From assembly GCA_964630775.1 (NCBI GenBank), contig CAZVYY010000013.1:1-64000 (forward strand): a stretch of DNA of 64,000 nt. Reading direction: 5' to 3'. The stretch comes from Anaeroglomus sp964630775 (GTDB lineage Bacteria > Planctomycetota > Phycisphaerae > Sedimentisphaerales > Anaerohalosphaeraceae). Below the pieces are notes generated by a model. The model made no database searches. It worked only from the letters and a program-made list of their open reading frames with translations, and was not told the DNA's origin. Made by a program: the position numbers and the translations under genes. Positions within the stretch are counted from its first letter, which is position 1; each line of letters opens with the position of its first letter. Positions 63,013-64,000 of this stretch are shown here, piece by piece.

Positions 63013-63032
63013 GGCAAGCACAGAGGCTTGCC
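63013..63032. repeat. REP-like palindrome, copy 4
   Basis: GGCAAGCACAGAGGCTTGCC followed by CTAC: same hairpin as copy 1 with G-C outer pairs and one loop change. Confidence 0.7.
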
Positions 63033-63067
63033 CTACATTCCTGGAATATTAGAATATTAGGGACAGT

Positions 63068-63163
63068 GGGACTGTTGAAAAAGTCGGCATCAAAAAGACA
63101 ACGTGCTGATTTTAACCAGAAATAAGACTGAAGTTATTATTTTCATAGTATTTCAACAGCCCC
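63068..63163. mobile_element. 96-base MITE-like element
   Basis: GGGACTGTTGAAA (63068-63080) and TTTCAACAGCCCC (63151-63163) are inverted repeats, 12 of 13 paired, with no coding capacity between them. GGG...CTGTTGAAA resembles ends of several transposon families, but no transposase or target duplication was found. Confidence 0.4.
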
Positions 63164-63265
63164 TCAGTTATCTATTATGAGCATATGGCACCATCCTTTT
63201 CGTTCTTTTGGGGGCAGCCGCGAACGCATTTATTCAACACCGTCTCCGGCTTACTAATACCCGAC

Positions 63266-63616
63266 CTATTTCTGATAGGCAATCGGCACTAAACACATAA
63301 AGCTGGCCTTATTGGATGCGGAAAGATTCCTGAACTGATGCTTTTCATCCGGCTGGACCAGAATGCACTGTCCGGCTTTGAGCGGAATCGACCCCTGTTC
63401 AGTCACCGCCGCAATCTCGCCGGACAGAATCATCACCTCATGCTCAAACGCGTGTGTATGGAACGGCGTATGCCCGCCGGCGTCCAGTTCAAAAACCCGC
63501 ATGGCAAACGTCGGAGCCTTGTCCGCCGGCCCGAAGACCACCCGAACAGAAACATTTTTCGCCCCTTCCATCTGGACCGGAGACGCCGCAACATCGCTGA
63601 TGGTTTTAATAATCAT
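63266..63616 (-). CDS. Small cupin-domain protein
   Basis: 116 residues. The cupin motif 1 is GGHTPFHTHAFEHEVMILSGE (HxH...E, about residues 48-67) and motif 2 ILVQPDEKHQFRNLS with the fourth His, so a metal site is intact. Substrate or ligand unknown; often mannose isomerase-like or sensor proteins. GGAG precedes the ATG. Independent of neighbours. Confidence 0.78.
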   Translation of the reverse strand: MIIKTISDVAASPVQMEGAKNVSVRVVFGPADKAPTFAMRVFELDAGGHTPFHTHAFEHEVMILSGEIAAVTEQGSIPLKAGQCILVQPDEKHQFRNLSASNKASFMCLVPIAYQK

Positions 63617-63669
63617 CGCTTTTCTCCACTAAACAAGGTTCCTGGTTTTGCCTAAGTATCGCGGGTTAT

Positions 63670-64000
63670 TTAGATTTTGTCAAACCGAAAAACATTGCCG
63701 TCGGCATCAATCCGAATCTTATCCCCTTCGGCAAACTTCCCGGCCAGCAATTCATTGGCCAGCGGATTCTCAAGCCGCTGCTGAATCACCCGTTTGAGCG
63801 GGCGGGCGCCGAAGGATGGATCATAGCCTTCATCAATCAATTGTTTACGTGCCCGGTCGGTAAATTCCACTGCCAGGTGCCGCTCTTTGAGCCGTGCGAC
63901 CAGATTTCGCAACTGAATATCCACAATCCTGCTCAGATTGTCCTGCGTCAGGGTATGGAAAATAATCGTCTCATCAATCCGGTTGAGAAACTCCGGCTTG
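63670..64000 (-). CDS. clpB: ClpB chaperone, C-terminal part (cut by window edge)
   Basis: Visible part, about 110 residues, starts with KPEFLNRIDETIIFHTLTQDNLSRIVDIQLRNL, the end of the second AAA+ module (sensor 2 region), then the C-terminal domain: FTDRARKQLIDEGYDPSFGARPLKRVIQQRLENPLANELLAGKF. ClpB with DnaK dissolves protein aggregates. ClpC/ClpA are alternatives but this C-terminus fits ClpB. The N-terminal portion lies beyond 64000. Confidence 0.9.
   Translation of the reverse strand, partial: KPEFLNRIDETIIFHTLTQDNLSRIVDIQLRNLVARLKERHLAVEFTDRARKQLIDEGYDPSFGARPLKRVIQQRLENPLANELLAGKFAEGDKIRIDADGNVFRFDKI

Larger units (their letters stand above)
62521..63265. other. 745-base gene-free stretch packed with short palindromes
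   Basis: No gene. It contains at least six palindromic elements, listed singly, and a 96-base inverted-repeat-bounded element at 63068-63163. Between them are short unstructured links. A direct repeat GAATATTA GAATATTA lies near 63047-63060. Confidence 0.55.

Overview
The window looks like a chromosome segment of an anaerobic, fermenting member of the PVC superphylum, most likely Planctomycetota of the Phycisphaerae/Sedimentisphaerales type. This is inferred from several features together: a PEP-CTERM protein, a complete but unusually glycine/threonine-rich type II secretion operon, a glutamyl-tRNA synthetase with a long insertion after KLSKR, eukaryotic-type hexokinase and UDP-HexNAc pyrophosphorylase, a Bdellovibrio-type bacterial histone, and an intergenic island of short palindromic repeats. 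Lentisphaerota or Kiritimatiellota cannot be excluded. No prophage, intact insertion sequence or CRISPR array was seen.

Layout. 1-6462: the end of a tRNA-Thr, larE, a membrane protein, hexokinase, galE with a lipoprotein, a Xer recombinase and a NagD-type phosphatase. 6463-20247: a [FeFe]-hydrogenase island in two transcription units. The maturation operon is hydG-aspA-hydF-hydE. The structural operon is rex-hydC-hydB-hydA-hydS-phosphatase, with a Rex operator, a strong promoter and a paired palindrome in front of rex. 20264-23774: phosphoketolase and D-lactate dehydrogenase on the opposite strand. 23874-30080: trpE-G-D-F-B-A (no trpC) preceded by a classic attenuator with a 19-residue leader peptide carrying tandem Trp codons. 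30096-31398: two small conserved proteins and the histone gene. 31528-36321: glycogen cluster (GT4 synthase, GH57, debranching enzyme). 36438-38193: a metallo-beta-lactamase-fold protein and a DUF434 protein. 38192-51259: type II secretion operon gspE-F-G-H-I-J-K-L-M-C-D on the minus strand, ending in a terminator. 51531-61036: minus-strand housekeeping genes (GAF protein, UDP-HexNAc pyrophosphorylase, alaS, recA, thpR, a PfkB kinase, gltX). 61037-63265: a repeat-rich island holding one PEP-CTERM gene. 63266-64000: a cupin and the 3' end of clpB.

How it fits together. Sugars enter through hexokinase and galE or come from glycogen. Phosphoketolase and D-LDH give acetyl-phosphate and lactate. 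The trimeric, ferredoxin/NADH-type hydrogenase disposes of electrons as H2 under control of the NADH/NAD sensor Rex. A sensory hydrogenase (HydS) with PAS domain and a SpoIIE/PP2C-type phosphatase in the same operon probably read out H2 or redox state. The strongest new leads are the leader-peptide trp attenuator (with a probably leaderless leader mRNA), the single-fold histone gene, the aspartase gene inside the hydrogenase maturation operon, and low-complexity expansions shared across the secretion proteins.
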